Origin: Nautilus pompilius
Lineage: Eukaryota > Mollusca > Cephalopoda > Nautilida > Nautilidae
Reading direction: 5' to 3'
Assembly (NCBI GenBank): GCA_018389105.1
Contig: JACATO010000036.1
Location: 434,001-498,000, forward strand
Length of the DNA: 64,000 nucleotides
In this document: in pieces, positions 52,838 to 64,000 of the stretch
How positions within the stretch are numbered: position 1 is the first letter of the stretch
Layout: every line of letters begins with the position of its first letter
Translations under genes and position numbers: made by a program
The notes under the pieces: generated by a model
What the model saw: only the letters and a program-made list of their open reading frames with translations
Databases searched by the model: none
Told to the model about the DNA's origin: nothing

Positions 52838-54369
52838 CAGGTTCATCTAAAAAAATTAGAATATCGTGGAAGAGTTCAATATTTTTTGTCTGTTATTTCA
52901 GAAAGTGGAAATTGTATATATATTCTAGACTCATTACATGTAAACTAAAATGTTTAAAGCAATTTTTAATTTTAATTTTGATAATTACGGCCTACAGCTC
53001 AAAATATTAGAACATTCCATTTCGAGTTTGAGTAAATCACTATTTATGCAGCATAAATACCACGAATCTCTCAGTCTGGTTCAGTACACACAACCACAAT
53101 CATGGGGAAGACTGCTGACTTGACAGTTGCCCAGAAGACGCTCATGACACCCTCCACAAGGAGGGTAAGCCACAGAAGGTCATTGCTGAAAGGGCTGGCT
53201 GTTCGCAGAGTGCTGTATCAGAGCATATTCATGGAAAGTTGACTGGAAGGGAATGGAAGGGAAAAGGTGCACAAGCAAGAGGGATGACCGCAGCCTTGAG
53301 AGGATTGTCAAGCAAAGCCAATTTGAGAACTTGGGGGAGCTTCACAAGGAGTGGACTGAGGCTGGAGTCTGTGCATCAAGAGCCACCACGCACAGACGCA
53401 TTCAGGAAATGGGCTGCAAGTGTCGCATTCCGAAGCAGAGACAACGTCAGAAGCGTCTTACCTGGGCTAAGGAGAAAAAGAACTGGACCATTGCTTATTG
53501 GTCCAAAGTCCACTTTTCAGATGAAAGTAAATTTTGCATTTCATTGGAAATCAAGTCCCACAGTCTGGAGGAAGAGTGGAGAGGCACAGAATACAAGTTG
53601 CTTGAAGTCCAGTGTGTTAAGTTTCCACAGTCAGTGATGATTTGGGGTGCCATGTCATCTGCTGGTGTTGGTCCACTGTGTTTTATCAAGTCCAAAGTCA
53701 ACGTATCTGTCTGCCAGGAGATTTTAGAGCACTTCATGCCTCCATCTGCTGACAAGCTTTATGGAGATGCTGATCTCCTTTTCCAGTAGGACTTGGCACC
53801 TGCCCACAGTGCCAAAACTACTAGTAACTGGTTTGCTGACCAAGGTATTACTGTACTTGATTGGCCAGCCAACTCGCCTGACCTGAAACCCATAGATTCT
53901 CGATGGAATATTATCAAGAGGAAGACGAGACACACCAGACCCAACAATACAGACAAGCTGAAAGCCGCTATGAAAGCAACCTGGGCTTCCATAGCACCTC
54001 AGCAGTGCCACAGGCTGATCGCCTCCATGTCATGCCACATTGATGCAGTGATTAGTGCAAAAGGAGACCCAACCAAGTATTGAGTGCATAAATGAACATA
54101 CTTTTCAGAAGTTCTACATTTCTATATTATAAATCCTTTTTTTTTTTTTGATCTTATGAAATATTCTAATATTTTGAGATAGTGGATTTTTGGTTTTCAT
54201 GAGCTGTAAGCAGCAATCATCAACATTAAAACAAACAAAAAAAAGGCTTGAAATATTTTACTTTGTGTGTAATGAATCTAGAATATATGAAAGTTCCACT
54301 GTTTGAAGAATTAAATTATGGAAAAAAATGAACTCTTCCATGATATTCTAATTTTTTGAGATGCACCTG
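52838..54369 (+). mobile_element. Tc1 transposon, copy 2 of a two-copy pair
   Basis: Flanked by TA at 52836-52837 and 54370-54371. The right end is the complement of CAGGTGCATCTCAAAAAATT; the left end differs slightly (CAGGTTCATCTAAAAAAATT). It is 1532 bp. It aligns with copy 1 from end to end, including the untranslated leader from CACTATTTATGCAGC to the ATG and the AT-rich 3' tail. It is longer partly because it keeps a segment lost from copy 1 and has a local duplication of GGAAGGGAAT near 53245. Confidence 0.95.
53102..54083 (+). pseudogene. Tc1 transposase pseudogene, copy 2
   Basis: The ATG opens MGKTADLTVAQKTL, then a single-base loss at the codon after ACGCTC shifts the frame. The main body resumes at 53253 and stays open for 178 codons, including the linker KRCTSKRDDRSLERIVKQ and the catalytic block FSDESKF (Asp intact at 53520-53522). 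Within this body a pair of shifts near 53560-53620 cancel each other. A TAG at 53787-53789 stands where the family has Gln (FQQD in copy 1). Reading continues through Asp at 53790-53792 to DLKPIDSRW, where Asp at 53895-53897 replaces the expected Glu, then to a natural end, GDPTKY plus stop, at 54083. It is the less damaged sister but cannot make full-length protein. Confidence 0.9.
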
Positions 54370-54982
54370 TATATAATGCCCTATTAAGAACACCATTCAT
54401 GCACATTGGAACACTAAGAAAGCCTGTTGGCTCCTCTGAATAGTACTTTTTTCAGAAAAGTAAAAGAAAACAGATCTGGAATGAAGGCCACCTGCCTATC
54501 GATGCTGAGTACAGAAGCATTAAGAAACACAGGTGTTTACTCACGCGAACATCAGTCAAACAGTAGATCTTCAATAACGACCATGGATACAGAAGGTATT
54601 AACTATAAATAATCTCTGATAAAACAAACTAAAATCTTAAAAACAAAAATTCATAAATTCTTCAACCTCAGTTTGACTTATAGTATTCTAATGAGTTTTT
54701 GATTTTTGTTTTTTTTTTTTTTTCATTGCTTGGTGCAGAAAACAATGTGCAGTTACACCTGAGGTTATTACCTATAGCTATATGAAACGAGCGCGCTATT
54801 TTTTAAATGGCACATTCATCAAGGGTTAAATCATACACCTTTAAAAACCAGACTTTGGTATAAAACCATCTACACAGAGTTACAAAGATTAACTTGTCAC
54901 ATCTTGTGCAACAGAGAATCAGCTCCTAACAAATATTCCAAATGAGACCTACATTAAACCCAACCTACCTGGTTGAAAGAAC

Positions 54983-55073
54983 AGTGTTTAAGACAGGTGT
55001 GTTAGTAAAATCCAAGATTAACAAATGAGTGTTTAAGACAGGTGTGTTAGTAAAATCCAAGATTAACAAATGA
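54983..55073. repeat. 45-bp tandem duplication, two copies
   Basis: A unit beginning AGTGTTTAAGACAGGTGTGT is repeated directly after 45 bp with no differences that I could see, so it is recent. Confidence 0.93.
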
Positions 55074-57023
55074 TATCAACAATACATTACAAGCAAACAA
55101 ACAAAAAAAAAGATGTCACCTTGTCAGGGATCAGTCATATTTGAGAAGCAAAGATTGGAGAAAAAACATGACAATATTACCTGTATTGTAGATTTAAAAA
55201 CAACAACAAAACAATTGAAATAACAAAGCTGAAATATTGCTTATTATTTCTCTCAGAGATCAAGTGGTGTTTTGATAAATTCGAATCATCTAGCCTTGCC
55301 TTACTATTGATACGCATTGTAAGATAATATTAAAGTTTGATTACTTGTGTGATCCATAAAGACGAAGCTTAGCACTTTCCACTTCATAAAATCCACACAT
55401 TTGCAGTTCAATTATAGTTCACTTTTCAACTGGAAGCAACATAACTTTAGTTATTGGCCTGGTTAAAATGCAGTACAATGATCACTCCCTTATATTTCGC
55501 ACTGATGTATCTGCTACTATATAAACTGAGTAAAAAAATTCTGGGTATGGAATTTACTAATGTACGAATACAAAATGAAATATGTCTAATGATATATACC
55601 CTGAAATACTGTACATGCAATATTTAACTATCAACTTTCCATCAGCATTAAAATTAATTATGGACAACTATGATGCACTATTTAAAATCTGTATTATTGA
55701 AATTTCCAGAGAAATAAATACATAAATAAATTATAACTCAGGGTGACAGACAGCCAGCCTATTCTTATGTTCCGGAATGTTAATGGTAGAGTCTTTGTGA
55801 AGCTGTAATCAGGGGAAGAGAGAGAGAGATGCTAAAAAAATAATAAATTGGCTTCCACGTCTCATTTAAAAAGATGTTACCAGTAGTGGGAATAAAACTT
55901 TTTTAATACTAAAATTGGAAACAGACAAATAGCGCCAGCTGATTCGCCGGTCTCTCTGGCTGCTAAAATTGTGTGTAAATTAACAGTTTCTGGGAAATCC
56001 AAAGTATTATTTCCCGATCACAAGAAGCAACCTGTCGATTTCAGAAAGTGTCTCTGCAACCACTGTTAGATATAGTTTTCTTGTAAAAGAATATAAAGTA
56101 GGAAACTGCGTGCAAAAAAAAAAACAAAAACATATACATTCAGTTCTGCATGCTGTCAGGCAGTGTGGAAAGACCGTCTCTGTTACTTCAAAGATATAAT
56201 GAAGTACTGTCACGATCCTGAGAGTATTGGAATTACTTGGAGAGCAAAAAGAAGACAGTTTTCTTGCTTTGTTTTATCGACCCTTATTTTAAGATGACTT
56301 GTTGTAAGAACCAATTATAACAGTTTTAAGTGAATGTTATATCCATAACTAAAGAAACAACAACATAAAAATGTATTAGATGGAATTTTGCCACATGAAA
56401 TTCATAAAATGATTAATGGGCAGACCAACTTCCAAATTCATTAAACCCAGATTTGAAATATTTGGTCAGAAGAGTATTTCCAGCTACAAATTATATATAA
56501 TCAATAATATTCTTACTTCCTAAATGGAAAGAAGCTGCAGAGGCTTAAATTTAAATTATAAATTCCTATCATAATCATTTCAAGAAACAGCAAAGCTGAA
56601 TAATACACCCACCTATGAATAATAGTTTGAAAATGGTTTATACAAGCAATTCTTCAGGGCTTATTTTTTACTTTTAGAATATATACCACAAATTACTGTT
56701 AATATCTAGGTAATAATACGCATCTCATCTTCATGAAGACAATCTTGATGAGACGCATTTTAAAGTATTATGGGTCTAGTTTTCTACATAAATAAAACTG
56801 CCTCTATTTATTATTTTTTTCATGGTTCTATTCCTTTAAAAGTCTACCTTTCTGTACTTATGACAGTATAGCAAACATTAGTATTCAGCTGCTTCTGTAT
56901 AAATAGAAATAATTCCTGTGATTTTTTTTAAAAAAAATGCATCTGGGGCCAAAAAAGAGAGGGCAAAGTGAAAATACAAAGTTTTATCCTTAGAAAGAAT
57001 AAATCCAACATCTGAAAAGGGCA

Positions 57024-57076
<53 letters not shown>
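57024..57076. repeat. (GT)n microsatellite, longest in the window
   Basis: About 25 GT units with one early GCGT interruption. A 24-codon Thr/His-rich reading on the minus strand is a consequence of it and not a gene. Confidence 0.97.
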
Positions 57077-57078
<2 letters not shown>

Positions 57079-60000
57079 TCTGTCGTCTGTCAAAAAATAA
57101 CAGAAATTAATATCTTGTGGAGATGGCATGGAAGATTACTTCATATTATGAGCTGTCTAATCCTTAATATACATGATGCAGGAAGTGTACATAAACAATA
57201 AGTTCGCTAAAAGCAGTCTATCATGCGTCATTAGCAGATGTTGTTATTCCTTGTTCGCAACAATGATCATAATTGATGTAAGCATCTCTTTCTAACTGAC
57301 AACAATAGTGAAACACTGGCAGTCAAACCAGATAATACACAAAAAAGTTTGGTTGCCAAGCACCACACTTGATAATGTGTCTGCAGCAATGTTTGTATGG
57401 TAGTTTTTCAAGTCAGCCTTAGAGCAGAAATAATTTTCTCCTTTATTATAATTGACTAGTAGCAGCAGGGTGTCCAGCAAAGGTGTCAAATCAAATTAAC
57501 ACCATTTCTCTTTCACAACAGCATGACAACCCAGCAGACACCAGTGTTCCCAAGACACTGCCTCTGCAAATCCCTTAATCTGTCAGCTCTCCTGTGGGTG
57601 AAGAGCTAGTCACTGCCTTTCTAGTGATATCCTCCGATAAGGAATTCCACTAGTTCACTGGCTAAAGGAGCCTGTACATAACAACAGCACACATAATTCT
57701 CTGTGAAGTGTAGCAAATAGCTTCTCTGATACAAAAATCAATAGACTCCTGGACAGATCAGTAAATTATATGGAATTACTGGCAAAGTAGACTGCACCCA
57801 GGAGGCATATGGAAAATACCCTTATAGTGGAAGGGCGTGGGGTAGGGATTAGCTGGTTGTTAGCATAGGTTGAGCTTGGGGTTTAAAGATTTCAAAACAA
57901 CAAACAATATGTATCCAGTGAAGGGGGGGGGGTGCCATTGATTCACCCTCTTGTTATCCTAAATCTAGATTTAGAATTGACATACAAAAAGCATACTTCA
58001 CATAGATACATAAGAATCTTTAAATACTTACTTACGCCAAGTTGCTTTCAAGAAGCTTATGCTATCAGCACTTATATGGTCTGTTATTGGAAGCCAAGTT
58101 TTCCTAAGGCACTCCATAAATCAGCCTACCCAGGCAATTCACAAGGACTTGTTTGACTAAAATCAACTCCCACAGCTCTTTCATAAGGTGCTGTGTACTT
58201 TAAGTACGTCTCCTCCACATGACACGTGTTTAATTAATCACAGCAGCCATGCTTATATCTCTAAGATACTCTTTAGCTTTCTGTGGCTAAAAACAAGAGG
58301 CTGGCAGATTCACAAGAGGTGTTTGATAGTCCTTTTCAAACTGCATACTTAAGGCCAACCATATGGCAATTCATTTTTTTTATGAAATCAATCTTTGCTT
58401 GGCAGGCAGGCAAACGACAGAGATTATTGCAGTAGAAAGCTCTTCAGACTTTCATGCATTATAGCCAAAAGGTGTTTCTTCACATGCCGAAAGAAGAGAT
58501 GATAATCTGTCACATTCAGGCTTTTGTTTATACGTCTTGAATGTTTGAGAGTCCTTTGGACAGAATAGGGTTTTGGTATTGATGTATGCATGCATGCTGA
58601 ATACAGGAGTGACTGGTTCTTAAATATTTTATATGGCGGGGCTTCATTTGCCAAAACCTGCAAACAAACCTTGATCCACAGAAACGAAAGAAATAGATGA
58701 ATCTGAGATATAAATTTTTGTTTTTTTTGTTGTTTTTTTTATTTTAACACCCTCACACAGCCCCTGTTGAGTGTTAGCTCTTATCTGAATCCACAACGAA
58801 AGCCAAACAGGGGAAGGGTTTATGTATCTGCGGAAACAATAACCAGTGTGCAATGCACAAACTTCAGTTACCATAATAAAAGAACCACCTCACATTCTGA
58901 CTGAAACAAGTGATGACTGATTGGAAGAACTCTTGTGCAACACTTAGCTATTATAAATTTTCAAGAATGACAACTGATTAAAGCACCAAAACAAAACACT
59001 GAAATAAAATACAACTGGAAAATCATGATCAACAACCTGTTGCCATATTTAAAAGTTCTAGAACGCCCAGGTGAGCATCGTTGCTTCCCCTATAAAGAAA
59101 CTAGCGTACAAGACCACATCCATTCTCTGTACTACCTTTTATTTCTCAAACAAATCTGTCAAAAGTTAAAGCAAGCAAACTATAATCAATTACTGACAGC
59201 TAAGCTGGATAAACTAATTATCACGATATATTTACTGCTGCCTACAAGTCTTCTTTTGCCAAAAGTATTCACACGTTAGTTAAATATCCAAATTCCTGCT
59301 TCCAACACAAACACCAGAATCATGTCAGTGGACAGAATCAGAGCTAAACCCAATCTGTTTCAGTCAATACTGGCTGCATTCCCAAAGTTTCATTAATAAG
59401 AGATTAAATTTTACACACCTGCAAATCAAGACATGTAAGGCAAATTTATATTTTTTTTAACCTTAAAAAGCAAAATGTTTAAGGTTTTTTTTTTTTAAAT
59501 ATTAAATAATGCACAATGAAGTATTACTTCATAGCCATTCTGATTGGTATCAAAAATAAATATACAATTATGAAAAGTTCAATCAACCAATAAAAGGTTC
59601 AATGGAGCTAGTGATTCATTGAAAGTGGTCAGGGTCACAGGTGATAGGCAACACATTATGGAAAGATGTATTGGTTCTCTGGATATCCAGTCATTTACCA
59701 CTTTCATCTTGTGTTTGTTTCAGTGCGGGTCCGTCCCCACATCAATGTTTCATCAACACCACAAGTTGTAATATTGTGAAATATTCCTAAGCTGATGCAC
59801 AAAATTGGAGCTGTCAAATTGACGCCCAATAATCAAGATGATCAACTCTGAAAAAAAAACTCTCTCAAAACATTTCTGGCAACAGATGACATAAATCAAA
59901 ATACTGTAAGTAGATTTTCACCCCACTGAAAATCGGGGCTTAGACTTATACTCCAAATTAATTTAACTATGGAAAGTCATTGAAATTGCTTTATTAAAAC

Positions 60001-60262
60001 AACTTTTTTTTTCATTTAAAAAAAAAAAAGTTATTTTCTGAAACACGCTGTAAAATTGTCCATTGGAAACGGGCTGCAGAAATTACTGCCTGGAATATTT
60101 GTCAACTGGGTAAGCAATTTGCCGTTAATGCGCTTACTAAAGTATGTGAAATCATTCAATCAATAACAAGCATGCACCCACCAATTACGTTCTATCTATC
60201 CTTTTTCACTCCTAATTATATATACAAATACCCCCAACAAATTCTCTCTCTCGTCTCACAAA

Positions 60263-60550
60263 ATGCCTCCTGCAAAGTCATACGAGTCATACATGGCAGC
60301 TTTTAAGCTGGAAGTTGTTAAGTTCACTGAAAAAAAATGGTGGTAATGTGGCTGTGCACAGGAAATACAGTGTCAGCAATAAATGTGTTAGGGACAGGCA
60401 TAAAGCAAAGGATACGTCATGGACTACAAAGAAAATCAAGGAGGCAGGTGAACTAACATTGAAGATGAGTTAAAGGAATATATGCTAACCTAACACAGCA
60501 CGGGTTGTGAACTTAGTATTGTACGACTGAGACTAGAGACCAAACAAATC
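60263..60550 (+). pseudogene. pogo/Tigger-type transposase N-terminus (HTH) relic
   Basis: The ATG opens MPPAKSYESYMAAFKLEVVK. After one extra A in a run near 60330-60337 the frame continues GGNVAVHRKYSVSNKCVRD. This is the Brinker/psq-like helix-turn-helix pattern (FKLEVVKF...N..A...YSVS...VRD) found at the start of pogo/Tigger transposases and related proteins. Further on, past a stop at 60471-60473, LEEYMLT and CELSIVRLRLETK resemble the start of the second, CENP-B-type helix-turn-helix. No DDE domain follows. In an intact element this part would bind the terminal repeats. It could instead be an exapted DNA-binding gene fragment, but the frameshift and stop argue against function. Confidence 0.68.
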
Positions 60551-61050
60551 CAAACTGGCGATTACTTTCTTTACATTTCTTTCTATTTTTCTTTTGTTAG
60601 ATGTATAGTATTCACCATGGTGGTTTCCTGAAGTGTGTACCATATTATCCAATCAGAGAACAGCTGAGCATGTTGACCTCCATGTTGGGCCTAGCTGTGA
60701 GCCACAAATGTTGGACAATTTGAAACAAAGCTGAATATAAATTTATGCTATAAAAAAATGAAAGAGAGAATTGAATTTCTGAATTTAAAGGATCACTGAT
60801 GTCATGCAGTTATTAAAAACAGACACTGGGCATTTTTATTATACCAGAACTGATAAAAACACTTGCAGTTTGTTTCAGATATCTCTCCATGATTACAGAC
60901 ATGCTGAAAAACTATTTCAACACCCCATTTAGATTGTACCTCAAAGTAAATCAATGATATACACAAAAAGCTTGTTAATATTCACGAGCCTGAAAGTACT
61001 GCAGAGAGTAATGTGATGTGACAGCGTTATGAAGGATTTGATTCACTGCT

Positions 61051-61213
61051 CTGGCTAGTTGAGAGTTATGCTAACTTCTGCTGTAGTTGATCTAACCTCA
61101 TCATATACTCCAAACAGACTTATCTTTGACACATTTTTCTGACTGGTTGAAAGTTTGGCTAACTTCTGCGGTTGATCTAGCCTCGTCATATACTTCAAAT
61201 AGACTTATCTATG
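61051..61213. repeat. Imperfect tandem duplication, period about 88 bp
   Basis: Two diverged units share GCTAACTTCTGC, GTTGATCTA(A/G)CCTC, TCATATACT(C/T)CAAA and AGACTTATCT. They lie inside the pogo-like element and are older than the 45-bp duplication. Confidence 0.85.
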
Positions 61214-61289
61214 AATGATAGAAAGGAAAACAGGAAAATTAGCCAATTTGACTAATACTCCACACTGACTTATTCTCAGAAAAATATGG

Positions 61290-64000
61290 TACTTTGCTGC
61301 TGCTATTTCTTGTGAAAATATGGGCCTACCCAAAAAATCTATACTGGTCAAGGAATGCCTTTGGTGTGAAAAATGATAAAACTATTGTCTGACATACAAA
61401 ATAAAGTTAGGTGTCCAGAAAATTCGACAAAGAATGAGCTGGAAGAAATTAACATTGCCACTGTATTTGTCCACTACTTCCATGATTAAGGAGCTAGCTA
61501 CATGTTGTGCTAAACTGCTGTCCCAAATTTATGCACTGGTTGCTACATTTCAACCAATCATTTTAGCCTCTTCGAATATTTGGTAAAGATGACAGATGTA
61601 CTCAAACTGGCTGTTAGTGGGACCAAGAATGTTAAATCAATCAAAATTCAAACTTTGGGCACCAATTTCAGCTGCATAATTCTTTCACATCACTAGGTTA
61701 GACTACTATTATCTACCAGTTGCTTCTAAAAGTCTCCTCTTGGAAGGAAAAAACCATTAATATCAAGCCTTTGTGACAGGCTTTCTCAAAAGTGCTACTG
61801 GGATTCTGCCACACATTTTGAAAGCCTCCTTAATTCAGCAAGAGCTGTTTTCTTGTACCAAAATAGTGTACCTTAATTCTGACCTTTAACTCCCATAAGC
61901 TTAGAGATCAAACAATTATCTGGAACTCTACAGTAACGGGAATGCAAGAAAAAGTTTTTTGTTGTTGTTTAAACAGTGCAGTTGATTCTAGTGCTTTATT
62001 TGTGTAACTAGTTTGCCAAACATCATATCTATTGATTATTACATGCAAAAATGAACTAACACTATTAAATGCACGCACGAATGTATTTAAAAATTCATGT
62101 GCAGCACTGAAATGAACAGTTACTCACTTCCTCAAAGTCTTTTATGGATTTTTAGGTGAATGTGGCTATTTTGAGAAGAGATTTTCTATTGTTACAACGA
62201 TGCCTGAACCTGGGAATATCCCAACATTTTAGTTAATTAAGTCTGCCTGAAATATGAATTTAGATGCAAGTTGCAATACTTCAGCATTTTTTTGTTTTAG
62301 ACAAACTTGGGACATGAGGTTTGTTGTCTGCCTAGATTCAAACTTCCTTAGTGTACATATCTGAAATTTTTCCATTCAGACTTATGTAAATAAGCAGTTA
62401 TCCATAGAATTTCACATTACAGGACAAACAAGTGCTTTGAGATTTCACAAAGTTACACAGTCAACATAATCCATTAAGTACATACAAACCGACAATGCTA
62501 TTGATTTGCATAATAGAAAACTGATATTTAGCAGCAACATCTGACAAAGATTATTAGATAAAACATACCAAATAAGCATTTAGTAAGCGTAATGTCAAAA
62601 TGAAAAAATAGAAAAGAAATAACCGAATATTTTAAATGAAACCATTCAATAATCGATTGATTATTTTGTTGTGTGTGTTTTTTTTTTAGTTAAAAGCATT
62701 CATGACTTCATGTAGAGAGACACTAATAAGAAGGGTTAAATACTTCCTTATCTCAAAGATGTGCATCCAGTGAATGTCATACAGAGGATATACCTGCTTA
62801 TGTATCTACTGAACATGTACCATATACTTGCTGTATGTCAAAGCTGTAATGCGGTAAATGAAATAGTAAAAACTAGAATTTAAGTTGTATGAGGGCAAAA
62901 TCCAAGAATAGCTACAGTAAGAAGGCAATTAACTAACTTGGCTGTTCCATCAAGTAACATTCCAAAATGAAAGCATCATGTAAGTTCATTCAGAACAAGT
63001 ATATCTGCAACCAAAGGTGTTTAATTAAATAGAAAAAAGTAGTTAAGCATTTCACTGCTAATCTTATCAATTTAAAATAGATCAGGATGAACTTCTAAAG
63101 TTGGCAAGTGCCTATAAGTAGCAATAAGCTTCTTCTCCTGTGACCAGGTGTTCCATAGCCACAAAATCCTGCTGTGACCTGAGAGCCATGTTTGTTCACT
63201 GAGACGCCCTCTTGAGTAATCTCATTTCTTCAATCTCAAAAACATCCATCCAAACAACACTTTGAGTTCACTACCCCTAAAAAAACAACAATAACAAATG
63301 GAGAAGATATTTCAGAAAATGGCTTTTATCTGAAAAAAGGAGGCAAATGACGAGGATTTTCCAAAATCTAATAGTTATCTTTGTCATTTATTTTACACGA
63401 GTTAGTGCAGAGTTTCAAGTTAGAAAGGTATTACATAAAAACGCTCCGTATCTTCAAACACCTGGAGACACTGGCGTGGCGTGGAATGAGAGGCCTGAAA
63501 TAATTACTGTCATTCTTCTATTACGCTAAATCTTCATGATAAAAGATATAAGCCTTACAACTAAAATAGTTATCTTCCCTTTCCTGGGAAAAACAAAAAA
63601 AAAATTATCATTTATAAAGTCTGCAAGCCTTATTCAATTTAAGCTCCCTACCTACATTCAGAAGATTGACTACCACTACAAGCACAGGATAATAATTAGT
63701 ATTACATATACTTTCTTGGATGCAGATCTTAAATGTTTATATGTTATTAATTTTATGACATCAGAATATTGTGTATATATATTTGTTTCAAGTTAATCTC
63801 CACAAAGACCTAGTTTATCATATTACCTTAAAGTGTCTGCTATACAAAATAAAACCTTAAATCATTCTTTGTGGTTTATCATCTCTGAGGATCAGTATTT
63901 GTATGCCTTTAATCATGATGCCAAGGGTTCCCTGAAAAGGACCCCTGTCAACTGGTCTTTGATGTTACATTTTAAATAAATTGGGTGCAGAAATAAGACT
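61290..64000. other. Non-coding, no supported gene
   Basis: AT-rich sequence with scattered T and A runs. Two plus-strand frames near the end (63347-63529 and 63536-63796) are hydrophobic, AT-driven and lack splice support or domains, so they are not called. No repeat boundary, RNA gene or microsatellite of note is seen. Confidence 0.5.

Larger units (their letters stand above)
54370..59903. other. Non-coding, with tandem duplications and a long (GT)n
   Basis: AT-rich DNA with no supported gene. Contains a 45-bp tandem duplication and a long (GT)n, both listed separately, a complex patch near 55920-56080 (includes GCGCCAGCTGATTCGCCGG), an imperfect inverted repeat around 56718-56762 (ACGCATCTCATC near GATGAGACGCA) and a G run near 57920-57930. 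Open frames of 60-84 codons are unsupported. Confidence 0.45.
59904..61289 (+). mobile_element. pogo-like element, internally deleted
   Basis: A DNA-binding-domain relic (60263-60550) is bracketed by ends of the class with a TTATAC/TAAG core. The right end, complement of CCATATTTTTCTGAGAATAA then GTC, is followed by TA at 61290-61291. The left end begins after TA at 59902-59903 with CTGTAAGTAGATTTTCACCC and reaches GACTTATACTCC. The ends match only loosely. The size is about 1.4 kb with no catalytic domain visible, so this would be a non-autonomous derivative. Boundaries are moderately supported. Confidence 0.5.

Noticed and set aside
53495-54011. Minus-strand frames opposite the Tc1 transposases (also at 42743-43093)
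   Set aside because: Antisense shadows of the real transposase coding strand.
56718-56762. Imperfect inverted repeat as a foldback element
   Set aside because: Arms are only about 12 bp with mismatches and there is no target duplication, so it cannot be told from chance.
56878-57129. 83-codon frame with a Thr/His repeat tract
   Set aside because: The repeat tract is the (GT)n microsatellite read in frame; the rest has no coding signal.
59690-59800. Possible mariner fragment on the minus strand just left of the pogo-like element
   Set aside because: A few residues (VDET-like) recall a mariner catalytic block, but the surrounding translation does not align and no terminus is nearby.
1-64000. 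CRISPR array, bacterial operon or phage content
   Set aside because: No regularly spaced repeats, no dense coding and no ribosome-binding-site-led genes. Splice signals and animal transposons show this is eukaryotic DNA.

Overview
The window is AT-rich animal nuclear DNA. It has one short, well-bounded candidate coding exon, on the minus strand at 6891-7013, and no intact long reading frame. The most economical reading is that nearly all 64 kb is intron, or intron plus regulatory DNA, of one minus-strand gene with very large introns. Over this lie dinucleotide microsatellites and a varied set of decayed cut-and-paste DNA transposons. I cannot fix the species. The transposon mix and the (TC)n/(TG)n/(CA)n repeats fit a metazoan, perhaps a mollusc or other lophotrochozoan, but that is a weak inference.

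Layout: 1-6890, intron-like; 6891-7013, exon; 8423-9283, non-autonomous hAT element with a perfect 8-bp target duplication and an unrelated GC-rich interior; 17211-18820, decayed DD34E Tc1 element; 27695-30061, broken element coding a zinc-finger plus DDE-type transposase; 32850-34001, decayed Tc1-related element (DD38E spacing); 34516-35803, minus-strand mariner; 41911-43375 and 52838-54369, two sister Tc1 copies of a family I associate with fish and other aquatic vertebrates; 59904-61289, internally deleted pogo-like element. Between these are microsatellites, two possible tRNA-derived SINEs, small tandem duplications and several compositionally complex blocks that could be conserved regulatory elements.

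The most interesting object is the element at 27695-30061. Once two in-frame stops and one frameshift are allowed for, its protein has an N-terminal C-x2-C-x40-C-x2-C finger and a catalytic core. In that core the second Asp is followed by C-x2-C at exactly the RAG1 spacing (D+19, D+22). An LH-x3-G motif, an H-x4-H pair and a Glu-rich terminal motif follow in the RAG1/Transib order. The coding region is flanked by long imperfect inverted repeats. I recognise the protein as part of a widespread uncharacterised animal family, but know of no firm superfamily assignment. A distant relationship to the Transib/RAG1 or CMC group is the hypothesis most worth testing.

None of the transposons looks able to move itself: every coding copy carries stops, frameshifts or lost catalytic residues. 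The two Tc1 sisters both carry Asp where Tc1 transposases have the catalytic Glu, which suggests spread by a transposase supplied in trans, or a DD34D sub-lineage.
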